Source of the DNA: Myxococcales bacterium UBA1203
GTDB taxonomy: Bacteria; Myxococcota; Myxococcia; Myxococcales; UBA5297
DNA: 64,000 bases
Assembly: GCA_002309695.1 (NCBI GenBank)
Contig: DBXV01000025.1
Span: 189,348 to 253,347, forward strand
Direction of reading: 5' to 3'
The notes below the pieces were generated by a model, which searched no databases, was not told the DNA's origin, and was given only the letters and a program-made list of their open reading frames with translations. Below are positions 8,389-16,510 of the stretch, in pieces (position 1 is the stretch's first letter; every line of letters starts with the position of its first letter). The position numbers were made by a program, and so were the translations under genes.

Positions 8389-10167
8389 CTAAGGCTGAGT
8401 ACTTCCCAGAATCTCCTCGGCCGTGACGAAGACGGGGCGAATGTCCACGGCAATGCCTTCGAGGGAGTCCAGCGCCCGCTTCAGGTCAGGCGTCAGGACG
8501 GCCATCCGCTCAAGAATCGCCCGCGCCGCGTCCCGGTCGCCCGTAGCCTGAATCACCAGAAGCCGTCCCAGGAGCTTCGTCACAGAGGCCTTCATCCGCG
8601 CCGCATCGACGGAGAACGTTCCCGCCGGCGTCACCGATACCGCGCCGTCCTCCATGAAGGCCGCCACCTGCATGGCCATGGACCTGGCGTGGGCCTCCTC
8701 GATGCCGAAGCGGAGCGTCCGGAAGGATGAGGCGAGATACGTGGCGTAAAGCCTGGCCTCCAGCGACGCGGGGAACATGTCCGAAAGCCCCAGCTTTTCG
8801 CCGCCGTCGATGAAGCGCTGAACCATAAACAGGCCCATCAGGTCGGCTTTGGCCTCCTCGATGGCGCTGTATGTCTCACCCAGCTCCTGACGGACCGACG
8901 TCTCGCGTCCGTCCTTCTGAATGACCTGCGGCCCCAGGCCGTGGCTCAGCTCGTGGGCCAGGATGTGAAGGAAGAAGGCGTCAAAATCGACCAGCGCGCG
9001 GTCGTCCGCCTCGAGAACGCGGTCGGCGATGGGCAGCAGGATGGCCTCAAACTTGGCCTGCTGGACGTTCTTCATCATCACGCGCTTGCTGCCCCTGGCG
9101 GCCACCACCACCTCGTCGTTGGGCAGGTTGTAGGCCGCCGCCTGAACGCCGTGGCCCGCGTCGCCGGCATTAAAAATCTGATTGAGCACGGCGATGGGCG
9201 CGAGGCCGCCGAGCTCCTTGCGCTTAAACGCGTCGGGCATGGGCAGCGCGCTCTCAATCTCCAGAAGGTGCGCCGTGATGGCCGACAGACGGCGGCTCTC
9301 CTGATGGTCACGGATGCCCACGTAGGCCTCAAAGGCCGCCTTCAGCCCCATGGCCTCGTCGAGATACGTCTCGTAGGGCCCCATCGTCGGGTCCACGTCG
9401 CCATTGAGCTCCATCCAGGCCACTTCGCTGGGGCGGTAGTCGTCGCTCAGAAAGGCGTCCGCGCGCATGGCGAGGAACTTTTTCAGGCCGGGGTCATCCG
9501 CCAGCGCCGCTGCCTCACGCAGATGGCCGGCCGCCTCGGTCAAAATGTCCCGGTAGGCCTCGCTGTAAGGAACCACCGTCAGCTGCCCGGACGAACTGCG
9601 CCGAATCACGCTGTAAAAGCCGCGCGCCTTCTCGCGCTCGCTCTCGGACAGCGAATCAAAAAAGGCCGTCAGCTCCTTGGGAGAGGCATCTTCCGGATAG
9701 TAGGCCGCGCCCTTTGGCTTCCGGGCAGGCACACCCTCCATGAAGGCCGTGTAGCCATCGAGCTCAGACCAGGGACCGCGGTTGACGACAAAGGCATCCC
9801 GGCGCGCCCGGCCCGCGTCGTCGTTCGCCGCGGCATTCAGCCGCTCAGCCAGCGCCTCATTGCCGTCCCACATCTGCCGGTAAAACAGCCGGTCCACGGC
9901 CTGAGCCGCCCGCAGAATCGGTTTGAGCGCCGCCCTGTCGCCCGCGGACAGCCCCGAAATGTCTGCCTTGAGAGGAACAGCCGCGTAGCGGGCCGTCTGC
10001 GCCTTGAGTTCCTGCACATTGGGAATCGCCATGTTCTGAATCTCCTTCGCCTCAGCCGCCGCCCCCGCGCCTTCCGTCTGGGACTTCCCCGAAACCTGGG
10101 TTCCCGCGCAGGCACAGGCCAGCGCCAGCAGCGATGCCGCGGCCAGTTTTCCAGCTGTGAATTTCAT
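8389..10167 (-). CDS. M49-like zinc metallopeptidase lipoprotein
   Basis: 592 residues from an ATG with a GGAGGAG site; the open frame runs 16 codons further upstream. A signal peptide ends in an Ala-rich segment with Cys (about residues 18-20), suggesting a lipoprotein. The zinc motif HELSH is at about 405-409, followed by GLGP and, some 30 residues later, EEAKAD, which supplies the third ligand. This spacing and the GLGP and ELGETYSA context match dipeptidyl-peptidase III-like (M49) hydrolases, although classical M49 has an HExxGH motif. It probably degrades peptides in the periplasm. It is the last gene of a minus-strand run after prmA. Confidence 0.75.
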   Translation of the reverse strand: MKFTAGKLAAASLLALACACAGTQVSGKSQTEGAGAAAEAKEIQNMAIPNVQELKAQTARYAAVPLKADISGLSAGDRAALKPILRAAQAVDRLFYRQMWDGNEALAERLNAAANDDAGRARRDAFVVNRGPWSELDGYTAFMEGVPARKPKGAAYYPEDASPKELTAFFDSLSESEREKARGFYSVIRRSSSGQLTVVPYSEAYRDILTEAAGHLREAAALADDPGLKKFLAMRADAFLSDDYRPSEVAWMELNGDVDPTMGPYETYLDEAMGLKAAFEAYVGIRDHQESRRLSAITAHLLEIESALPMPDAFKRKELGGLAPIAVLNQIFNAGDAGHGVQAAAYNLPNDEVVVAARGSKRVMMKNVQQAKFEAILLPIADRVLEADDRALVDFDAFFLHILAHELSHGLGPQVIQKDGRETSVRQELGETYSAIEEAKADLMGLFMVQRFIDGGEKLGLSDMFPASLEARLYATYLASSFRTLRFGIEEAHARSMAMQVAAFMEDGAVSVTPAGTFSVDAARMKASVTKLLGRLLVIQATGDRDAARAILERMAVLTPDLKRALDSLEGIAVDIRPVFVTAEEILGSTQP

Positions 10168-10187
10168 GCGTCGCTCCTCCCCCTCAG

Positions 10188-11057
10188 TCAGTGCGCCATC
10201 TCCAGAAGCGTCCACTCGTCCCTGTCCCGGCGGCGGACCAGCTTCATGCCCTCGCGCTCAAAGGCGGTCAGAACCTCACCGGCCTGCTCATTGAGAATGC
10301 CCGTCAGCATGAGCCGCCCCCCGTCGGCCACGGCGTCCGCCAGCCTCGGGGCGTAGTGACAGAGGACGTTGGCGAAAATGTTGGCCAGGACCAGATCGAA
10401 GCGGCCGCGAATGCGCTCCAGAGGCTTCGTCGTCCACTCCACGCCGTCCACGCCGTTCTTCGCGGCGTTTTCACGGGCGATTTCCACGGCCTGCGGGTCG
10501 ATGTCGTTGGCCACGGCGGGACCGCTGCCCAGCTTCCGCGCGGCCATGGCCAAAATTCCCGAGCCGGTGCCCACGTCGAGGACGCTGCATCCCTCGTGGT
10601 TTTTGTCGTCCATCCAGTCGCTGATGGCTTCCATGCACATGGCGGTGGTGGGGTGATCGCCGGTGCCGAAGGCCATGCCCGGGTCAATCACGAGGCCCAC
10701 GCAGTCATCCGGCCTGCTGTCCGTCATCCACGAAGGCCCCACCCAGAGGCGGCCGGCGCGCGTGGCACGGACGTCCTTCTTCCAGCCCTCCGTCCAGTCC
10801 TGGTCCTCAACCGTCTCAAAAAAGAGCGCCGCGTCCGGGAAATCCGCCTTCACCAGCTCAGCCGCCTCGCGCGACGCATCCTCGGTCTCGAACCACAGAA
10901 CCATGTCGGCCATGCCCTCGGGAAGAGGCTCCACGCCGGGCAGCGGCTTGAGCGAATGATCGCGAATCTCAATGCCGACCTGCTCCATCTCGCAGGCCAG
11001 CGCCTCCAGAACATCCATCCCGCTCTCTGAAATCCTGACGCGCAGTGTGTGGTGCAT
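10188..11057 (-). CDS. prmA: Ribosomal protein L11 methyltransferase
   Basis: A 289-residue class I methyltransferase. The family-specific motif DPGMAFGTGDHPTT precedes the SAM-binding loop DVGTGSGILAMAA (about residues 159-171). Motif NDIDPQAVEIAREN follows, then LANIFANVL with the catalytic-site Asn. PrmA methylates several lysines and the N-terminus of ribosomal protein L11. The N-terminal third is the substrate-recognition domain. It lies between ispA and the M49-like gene on the same strand with short gaps, so a shared transcript is likely. Confidence 0.93.
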   Translation of the reverse strand: MHHTLRVRISESGMDVLEALACEMEQVGIEIRDHSLKPLPGVEPLPEGMADMVLWFETEDASREAAELVKADFPDAALFFETVEDQDWTEGWKKDVRATRAGRLWVGPSWMTDSRPDDCVGLVIDPGMAFGTGDHPTTAMCMEAISDWMDDKNHEGCSVLDVGTGSGILAMAARKLGSGPAVANDIDPQAVEIARENAAKNGVDGVEWTTKPLERIRGRFDLVLANIFANVLCHYAPRLADAVADGGRLMLTGILNEQAGEVLTAFEREGMKLVRRRDRDEWTLLEMAH

Positions 11058-11093
11058 CTGCCTGTCCTTCCTCGAAGTGCGCCGCGGCTTGTT

Positions 11094-11978
11094 TCAGTGC
11101 TTCCGGTCAATCATGGCCCCGGCGAGCGCATCCAGATGCGCCGCCGCCGGCAGCCAGGGAGCGATGAGGGCGCGGGCCTCCTGAATTTTGTTTCGGGCCG
11201 ACTGCCGCGTCGCCTCGACGCCAATCAGACGCGGATACGTGAGCTTGTGCTGCTGGGCGTCGTTGCCCGCGGCCTTGCCCATCAGCGCGGGATCGCCCTC
11301 GACATCGAGAACGTCATCCCACTGCTGGAAGGCGTGGCCCATGAGCCAGCCAATCCGCTGCATGCTGCCGATGACCTCGTCATTCGCCCCGGCCGCGCAG
11401 GCCCCGGCCGCGCACGACAGCGCCAGCAAATCCCCCGTCTTCCGGCGATTGACCTGGTCCAGGAATGCCTCCGTGTCCTCGCGCTCCGAAACCGTGTCAT
11501 CGACCTGACCGCCCACCATGCCCCGGGCGCCCGCGTGCCGCGCGAACAGGGCGCACAGCCTGAGCCGAGAGGGTTCATCGCCGCCGGACACCACGGCAAA
11601 GGCCTCGGTCAGAAGCCCGTCGCCCGCCAGAATCGCCGCCGCCTCGCCAAACTTCCGGTGACTGGTGGGCATCCCGCGCCGGAAGTCGTCGTTGTCCATG
11701 GCCGGCAGGTCGTCGTGAATCAGCGAGTAGGTGTGAATCATTTCGATGGCCACGGCGGCATCCGTCACCACCCGCTCGCGCCCCGACGCCCCAAAGGCCT
11801 CGGCAGCAGCCACGACGAGAAGCGGACGCAGGCGCTTGCCGCCCGCGAGAAGGCTGTAGGCCATCGACTCGGCCAAAAGTTCGGGAACCTGCCCGCGATA
11901 GCTGTCCAGCATCGAGCGCAGCGCGCCCTCGACGCGCTGCCGGGTCCCGTCCATCCAGCTCTGAAAATTGTCTGTCAT
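11094..11978 (-). CDS. ispA: Farnesyl diphosphate synthase type polyprenyl synthetase
   Basis: 294 residues. The second of two adjacent ATGs is taken because it sits six bases after AGAGGA. The first aspartate-rich motif is DDLPAMDND (about 89-97), preceded by MIHTYSLIH as in E. coli IspA; the aromatic residue before the motif is typical of C15 product control. The second motif is DDVLD (about 222-226), followed by GK and KLTYP. The enzyme makes farnesyl diphosphate, a precursor of undecaprenyl phosphate and quinones. The xseB-ispA neighbourhood is a common bacterial arrangement. Confidence 0.93.
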   Translation of the reverse strand: MTDNFQSWMDGTRQRVEGALRSMLDSYRGQVPELLAESMAYSLLAGGKRLRPLLVVAAAEAFGASGRERVVTDAAVAIEMIHTYSLIHDDLPAMDNDDFRRGMPTSHRKFGEAAAILAGDGLLTEAFAVVSGGDEPSRLRLCALFARHAGARGMVGGQVDDTVSEREDTEAFLDQVNRRKTGDLLALSCAAGACAAGANDEVIGSMQRIGWLMGHAFQQWDDVLDVEGDPALMGKAAGNDAQQHKLTYPRLIGVEATRQSARNKIQEARALIAPWLPAAAHLDALAGAMIDRKH

Positions 11979-12092
11979 CATCTGTCCTCTGAAAGTGAAA
12001 GCGGCGCCAAAGCTCCGGGCCTCAGGCCGCGCAGAAAATCTCTCCGGCGCGTTCATTCCCCAGCCGCGAAAAATGACGGCTGCCATCCGGCC

Positions 12093-12551
12093 CTACTCAG
12101 ATGAGGGCAGGGTCAGCGCGTCGATGCGGCGGACGAGCACATCGAGGTCGAGCGGCTTCACGAAATAATCGTCGGCGCCCGCATCCATCCCGCGGCGGAC
12201 ATCCGACTCCGCGCAGCTGGCCGACAGCAGAATCACCGCGATGTCGCTCAGGTCGGAACTCTGCTTGATGGAGCGGCACAGGTCGAAGCAGCTGATCCAG
12301 CCGATGTCGGCGTCCAGCAGCACCAGATCAGGGTGATCCACCTGGAGGCTGCCGATGAGCCGCAGCCCGTTGGAGGCCTCAATTACATCGAAGCCTTCCG
12401 CGCTCAGCGCCAGCCGCAGCATCGCCCGGACGGAAACGTCATCGTCCACGATGAGGACCCTGCACCTGCCGCGCTCCTCGTCAGCGCCGGAGGCCGCAGC
12501 CCGCGCCGAAAGCCTGTCGTTCACCTCAGGCATGTCGTCAGGCACCGTCAT
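12093..12551 (-). CDS. Single-domain response regulator (receiver only)
   Basis: 152 residues with a CheY-like receiver and no output domain. The acidic pair is D36-D37 in RVLIVDDDVS, the predicted phospho-acceptor is D80 (DLVLLDADIGW), and the conserved Ser/Thr and Lys are in LLSAS (about 109-113) and VKPLD (K132). The start at 12551 has a GAGG site at good spacing and overlaps the end of xseB by 14 bases, which implies translational coupling. No kinase is adjacent; the nearest is at 16.5 kb on the other strand. The first 28 residues are unstructured. Confidence 0.88.
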   Translation of the reverse strand: MTVPDDMPEVNDRLSARAAASGADEERGRCRVLIVDDDVSVRAMLRLALSAEGFDVIEASNGLRLIGSLQVDHPDLVLLDADIGWISCFDLCRSIKQSSDLSDIAVILLSASCAESDVRRGMDAGADDYFVKPLDLDVLVRRIDALTLPSSE

Positions 12552-12852
12552 CCGGCGCCTCGCCGCTCTCTTCGTCCGGCGCATCAGACTCAGCGTCCGG
12601 CTCCGCCAGCTCGTCCGCCGGCTGCACCGTCAGACGCCCGTCCCTTGAAGCCAGCAGGACCTCCACGCGCTTTTCGGCCTCGTTCAGCCGGTTCTCGCTC
12701 TCGCGGGCCAGCGCCACGCCTTCCTCGAAGGCCTCCAGCGATTCCTCAAGCGTCAGTCCCCCGCCCTCCAGCCTGCCGACAATCTCTTCGAGGCGCGCCG
12801 AAAGGGCCTCGTAGCTCTGCCGCCCCAGATTCTTTTCCGTCTTTCTGGCCAA
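12538..12852 (-). CDS. xseB: Exodeoxyribonuclease VII small subunit
   Basis: 104 residues; the conserved part YEALSARLEEIVGRLEGG followed by LTLEESLEAFEEGV is characteristic of XseB. Exonuclease VII degrades single-stranded DNA. The C-terminal 30 residues are an acidic extension (many Asp/Glu) that is not part of the core. The large subunit xseA is not in the window. The gene overlaps the receiver gene downstream and leads the xseB-receiver-ispA-prmA run. Confidence 0.92.
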   Translation of the reverse strand: MARKTEKNLGRQSYEALSARLEEIVGRLEGGGLTLEESLEAFEEGVALARESENRLNEAEKRVEVLLASRDGRLTVQPADELAEPDAESDAPDEESGEAPDDGA

Positions 12853-12938
12853 TTCATCCGACTCCGAGGCACCCTGTTTTTCCTCTCAGGGACGCCATCC
12901 GAAACACCCGCCTTCGAGCCCTGCCGCCGCGATTCGCG

Positions 12939-13682
12939 TCACCGGCGCACCGGAGGAGGAGGCGCCCGGAAGGGCTGCTGGAGGACCGACTCCTGGAATT
13001 TCTTGGCCAGCTCCGGTTCGAGAATGCGCTCCACCTCGGAATTGAGCTCGTTGCGCATCGTCTTGATGCGCTCCCGCTGCTCTTCCCGGTTCTGCATTCC
13101 GCTGCCCGACATCATGGCGTCGAAGAATTCCCGGTTCTTCGCCGAGTCCTCTTCGAGAACACGCCGCAGCTCCTGAGCGTCAGAGGAAGAAACGCCATTC
13201 GCGGCCACGAATTCGTCCATGGCATTCAGCCGGTCCTGCTCCATCTGCTCGCGGAACTGCTTCATCCGCTCATGCCGCATCTCGCGCTGGGCCGTCTCCA
13301 CGGCGGACTTGAACTCGGGGCTCTGCGGGTCGGGCGCGTAGTTCTGCCGGGAGCGCTCCATCTTCTGCATCTGCCCTTTGAGCTCGGCGATCTGGTTCCT
13401 CAGCGCCTGAACATCGGCCGCGCTGCCGGCGGCAGAAGGCGCGGTCACTGCCGACGGAGCTGCCGGAATGGCCGCGTTTCCCTGAGCGGAAGAGACGGCG
13501 GACAGGCGGTCCTCAAGCTTGGCGGCGGAAGCCTCCAGCGCGTCCACCCGATCGCGCAGCGCGTACAAATCGGATGACCTCAAAACATCGCTGGGCATCT
13601 CCGGCGCACCGCGGCCCATCAGAGAGACGGCAAAAGCGGCGGCGGCAAGTGCGATGGCAATCAGGGGAAGAGCGCGGTTCAT
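12939..13682 (-). CDS. Membrane-anchored coiled-coil protein
   Basis: 247 residues from the ATG at 13682, which has a CGAGG site. Residues 4-22 form one hydrophobic segment, either a membrane anchor or an uncleaved signal. Two heptad-rich stretches follow: about 30-60 (YALRDRVDALEASAAKLEDR) and 95-115 (VQALRNQIAELKGQMQKMER). A long charged helical region rich in Arg, Glu, Met and Gln then runs to a Pro-rich end. The latter half vaguely recalls Spy/CpxP-type periplasmic helices, but no signature is clear. No function can be assigned. Confidence 0.75.
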   Translation of the reverse strand: MNRALPLIAIALAAAAFAVSLMGRGAPEMPSDVLRSSDLYALRDRVDALEASAAKLEDRLSAVSSAQGNAAIPAAPSAVTAPSAAGSAADVQALRNQIAELKGQMQKMERSRQNYAPDPQSPEFKSAVETAQREMRHERMKQFREQMEQDRLNAMDEFVAANGVSSSDAQELRRVLEEDSAKNREFFDAMMSGSGMQNREEQRERIKTMRNELNSEVERILEPELAKKFQESVLQQPFRAPPPPVRR

Positions 13683-14083
13683 GACTGGCCTCGGGAAAAA
13701 GTGGGGAATCCCCAAAAGAAAAAAGCCCTCGGAGCCGGGGGCGGCGCGGTGAAGGCAAAAAAACGCGCCGATTGCAAGCAGGGGGACCCGACGCGGGCCG
13801 GCGGCGCCCAGACCTGCATCTTTCAGTCATTATATGCGCATGAAAATTCCCGCCGAACGCATCCTTTTCCCGGCTGAGACGCCGACAGGGCTCTCCGCGC
13901 GGCTTCCGCCTGAGCTCCCCCCGGAAAATTCTTAAAAACATCGTGATTTCAATGGGTTATTTTGTTCCGTCGCATTTGCGTTTTTCGGAATGAACCACTA
14001 GAAGCCCGCGCCGCAAAGGTGAGGGAGACGCGTGGACGGCGCCCCTTCACGAACTGCAAATTCAACAACAAGGAGTCCGTTTT
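13683..14083. other. 401-base divergent intergenic region before argR
   Basis: It separates the minus-strand coiled-coil gene from argR. It includes A-rich runs at 13711-13721 and 13757-13765 and an AT-rich stretch at 13935-13975 that could hold the argR promoter. No convincing pair of ArgR boxes was found by eye, and no small gene is supported. Confidence 0.5.
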
Positions 14084-14593
14084 ATGCGTGAAAATTCCAA
14101 GAACAGAGAGTCCCGGCGCCAGCTCATTCAGAACATTCTCGAAGACAGCGTCATCACCAGCCAGAAGGACCTGCTTCGCGCGCTCTCGGGACACGGCATC
14201 TCTGTCAACCAGTCCAGCATCTCCCGCGACCTCCAGGAGATGCACGTGGTCAAGCGCAGCGGCCGCTACATCGTCAGCGACACCGAAGAGCGGGAGACGA
14301 CGGCGGACCTGAAGGAAGTCATCGGCAGAGTCCGCAGCGTCCATACGGCCGGGGCCAACCTTCTCGTTCTGCACACCACTCAGGGTATGGCGCCCGCCGT
14401 CGGCTTCGCTCTCGACAAAGCCAGCTGGCCGGAAGTTCTGGGGACCATCTCCGGCGACGACACGCTGTTTCTGGCCACAGCCAGCCGCCGCGAGCAGCTC
14501 ATCATCAATGAGCGTCTGGAACAGGCCGGCGTTCCCTGCTTCAACAGCGCTTCCAGCTCAAACGCCCAGGCCGGTGCCCGGGAAAACCGCTGA
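14084..14593 (+). CDS. argR: Arginine repressor
   Basis: 169 residues. The N-terminal winged helix holds the signature SSISRDLQEM (residues 44-53) that reads ARG boxes. The C-terminal domain holds GTISGDDTLFLAT, which forms the trimer interface and arginine pocket. ArgR hexamers repress arginine synthesis genes when arginine binds. An AAGGAG site precedes the ATG. The protein is slightly longer than E. coli ArgR because of a short Ser/Ala-rich tail. A strong terminator follows, then the ArgA-like gene. Confidence 0.95.
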   Translation: MRENSKNRESRRQLIQNILEDSVITSQKDLLRALSGHGISVNQSSISRDLQEMHVVKRSGRYIVSDTEERETTADLKEVIGRVRSVHTAGANLLVLHTTQGMAPAVGFALDKASWPEVLGTISGDDTLFLATASRREQLIINERLEQAGVPCFNSASSSNAQAGARENR

Positions 14594-14695
14594 GAAACGC
14601 GCGCGCATCGCACGCGCCCTCATCACAGAAATCGACAAAATCGAAACCGCGCGCCCCTCCGGCACGAACAGCGCCGCGGATGCAGACCAGTCAGA

Positions 14696-14736
14696 GCCCT
14701 GCCCCATCTCTCCCCGGGGCAGGGCCTCGTTTTTTT
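14696..14736 (+). terminator. Intrinsic terminator of argR
   Basis: A perfect 10-bp stem (GCCCTGCCCC at 14696-14705, GGGGCAGGGC at 14716-14725) with a T-run at 14730-14736. Confidence 0.85.
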
Positions 14737-14796
14737 CGGCCGTCCGGAGCGGCCCTCATCCCCTTCATTTTCATTCACGAAAGACGCACCACCGCC

Positions 14797-15702
14797 ATGA
14801 CCGCCTTCAATGACCGCAGTTCGATGATCGGCGCCCTCGTCCGCGCCATGCCCTACATTCAGAATTACCGAGGCAAAACCTTCGTCCTCCAGGTCGATGG
14901 TCCCTTCTGCGCCGACCGCTCCGCTCAAAAGGAAATGGCCGAGCAGATTGGCGTTCTCTGCGGGCTGGGCATCCGCGTCGTCATGGTTCACGGGCCGGGG
15001 CCGCAGGTCGATTACCTCGCCGATCGGCTCAATCTCAGCGGCCGCTTCGTGGACGGGCAGCGGGTCACGGACGATGTCGCGCTCGACCTGCAGATGATGG
15101 TCTGCGCGGGGATGATTAACGTAGGGATGCTCTCCGCCTTCCGCGGCGCGGGCGTTCCCGCCGTCGGCATCACCGGCATTGACGCGGGGCTCATCACGGC
15201 GCGGCAGCGGGCGCGGATGCCTCATCTGAATCTGGCGCCCGAACAGGACCTCATCGGCGAGGTCGTCAGCGTGGACGCGCGGGTTCTGAACTCTCTCCTC
15301 GACGGCGGCTTTGTGCCTCTCGTCTGCCCGCTCTCGTCAGATGCCCACGGCGAGGTGCTTTCTCTCGAAACGGGCGATGTCAGCGCCGCCATCGCCGGTT
15401 CTCTCCACGCCGAAAAGCTCATCCTGCTCACCGAGCTGCGCGGCCTCTGCGAGAACCCCGACGATCCCGACTCCGTCATTTCGTACATCGATCTGGAAGG
15501 GCTCGAATCGCTGAAGATGCGCCGTCCGCTCGACGGCATCATGCGGCTGAGGACGCAGGCGGCCATCCGGGCGGTTCAGTCGGGAGTGAAGCGCGTCCAC
15601 ATGGTTGGCTACCGGCCCTACGGGAATCTCCTGGGCGAAATTTTCACCAGCGAAGGCACGGGCACGCTCATCGTGTCGGATGCCACCCGGGCGCCGGACT
15701 GA
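14797..15702 (+). CDS. ArgA-like amino-acid-kinase-fold protein lacking the acetyltransferase domain
   Basis: 301 residues from the ATG at 14797; the longer upstream frame would cross the argR terminator. The fold is that of N-acetylglutamate kinases: GKTFVLQVDG (26-35), VVMVHGPGPQ (61-70), AEKLILLTELRG (205-216) and EIFTSEGTGT (281-290). Both catalytic lysines of ArgB are replaced, by Gln32 and Arg at 250/252. The stretch GIMRLRTQAAIRAVQSGVKR matches the equivalent segment of E. coli ArgA, whose kinase-fold domain senses arginine and has no kinase activity. The GNAT domain that follows in ArgA is missing. Position next to argR supports an arginine role; automatic pipelines would probably call it argB. 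Confidence 0.7.
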   Translation: MTAFNDRSSMIGALVRAMPYIQNYRGKTFVLQVDGPFCADRSAQKEMAEQIGVLCGLGIRVVMVHGPGPQVDYLADRLNLSGRFVDGQRVTDDVALDLQMMVCAGMINVGMLSAFRGAGVPAVGITGIDAGLITARQRARMPHLNLAPEQDLIGEVVSVDARVLNSLLDGGFVPLVCPLSSDAHGEVLSLETGDVSAAIAGSLHAEKLILLTELRGLCENPDDPDSVISYIDLEGLESLKMRRPLDGIMRLRTQAAIRAVQSGVKRVHMVGYRPYGNLLGEIFTSEGTGTLIVSDATRAPD

Positions 15703-15807
15703 CGGAGCTTTTTCAGCCGTCCTTTCCCCCTTGCCCCTGCTGCCGCGGCCGCCTAAAGCGCCCCGCTTTTTTTCCGGACCTGCACCCCGGAGCTGGAGCG
15801 AGCGCAC

Positions 15808-16461
15808 ATGATTGTCGGATTTCCGAAGAACGTCGGCTGGATTGAGGTCATTTGCGGCTCGATGTTTTCGGGCAAAACCGAGGAGCTCATCCGCCGTCTG
15901 ACGCGAGCCCGGATTGCCCAGCAGCACGTTCAGGTCTTCAAGCCGCGCATCGACGACCGCTACGACGCCGTCCGCATCGTCAGCCACTCCATGCAGCAGC
16001 TCGACTCGACCGTCATCGACAGTGCGGAGGACGTTCTGCGCTTCCTGCGGCCGGAAACTCAGGTGGTGGGCATCGACGAGGTTCAGTTCTTCGGCGCCGA
16101 CATCGTCCACATCTGCGAATCGCTGGCGGACAAGGGCCTGAGGGTCATCGCCGCGGGGCTTGATCAGGACTATCGGGGGCGGCCTTTTGAGCCCATGCCT
16201 CAGCTGATGTGCGTCGCCGAATACGTCACCAAGGAGCTGGCCATCTGCGCCGTCTGCGGCAATCCCGCCAACCGCTCTCAGCGCATCATCAGCAAGTCGG
16301 ACCGGGTGGTCGTCGGCGCCGCGGGTGCCTACGAGGCCCGCTGCCGGAAGTGCTTCGTCCCCGAGCCGGTCGAGGCGAGCCTCTCGTCCAATCTGCGGCT
16401 CAACCTGAAACACGCGGACGAGCCGCCCCAGGCGCCCCGTCAGGAGCAGGAAACGGTCTGA
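15808..16461 (+). CDS. tdk: Thymidine kinase (type II)
   Basis: 217 residues. The P-loop is GSMFSGKT (17-24), the catalytic Glu sits in GIDEVQFF (about E91), and the lid zinc site consists of CAVC (about 147-150) and CRKC (about 179-182). The substrate-binding end contains GAAGAYEARC. The enzyme phosphorylates thymidine for salvage. A 30-residue Pro/Gln-rich C-terminal tail goes beyond the usual end. The histidine kinase gene starts 49 bases downstream on the same strand. Confidence 0.94.
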   Translation: MIVGFPKNVGWIEVICGSMFSGKTEELIRRLTRARIAQQHVQVFKPRIDDRYDAVRIVSHSMQQLDSTVIDSAEDVLRFLRPETQVVGIDEVQFFGADIVHICESLADKGLRVIAAGLDQDYRGRPFEPMPQLMCVAEYVTKELAICAVCGNPANRSQRIISKSDRVVVGAAGAYEARCRKCFVPEPVEASLSSNLRLNLKHADEPPQAPRQEQETV

Positions 16462-16510
16462 CGGAACTGCGCCCCGCCTGCCGAAGCCGGCGGTCCTCTC
16501 CCGGAACGCC

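Noticed and set aside
13930..14083. ARG boxes for autoregulation upstream of argR
   Set aside because: Some TGA/TTTCA-like pieces are present but no pair of palindromic boxes at proper spacing.
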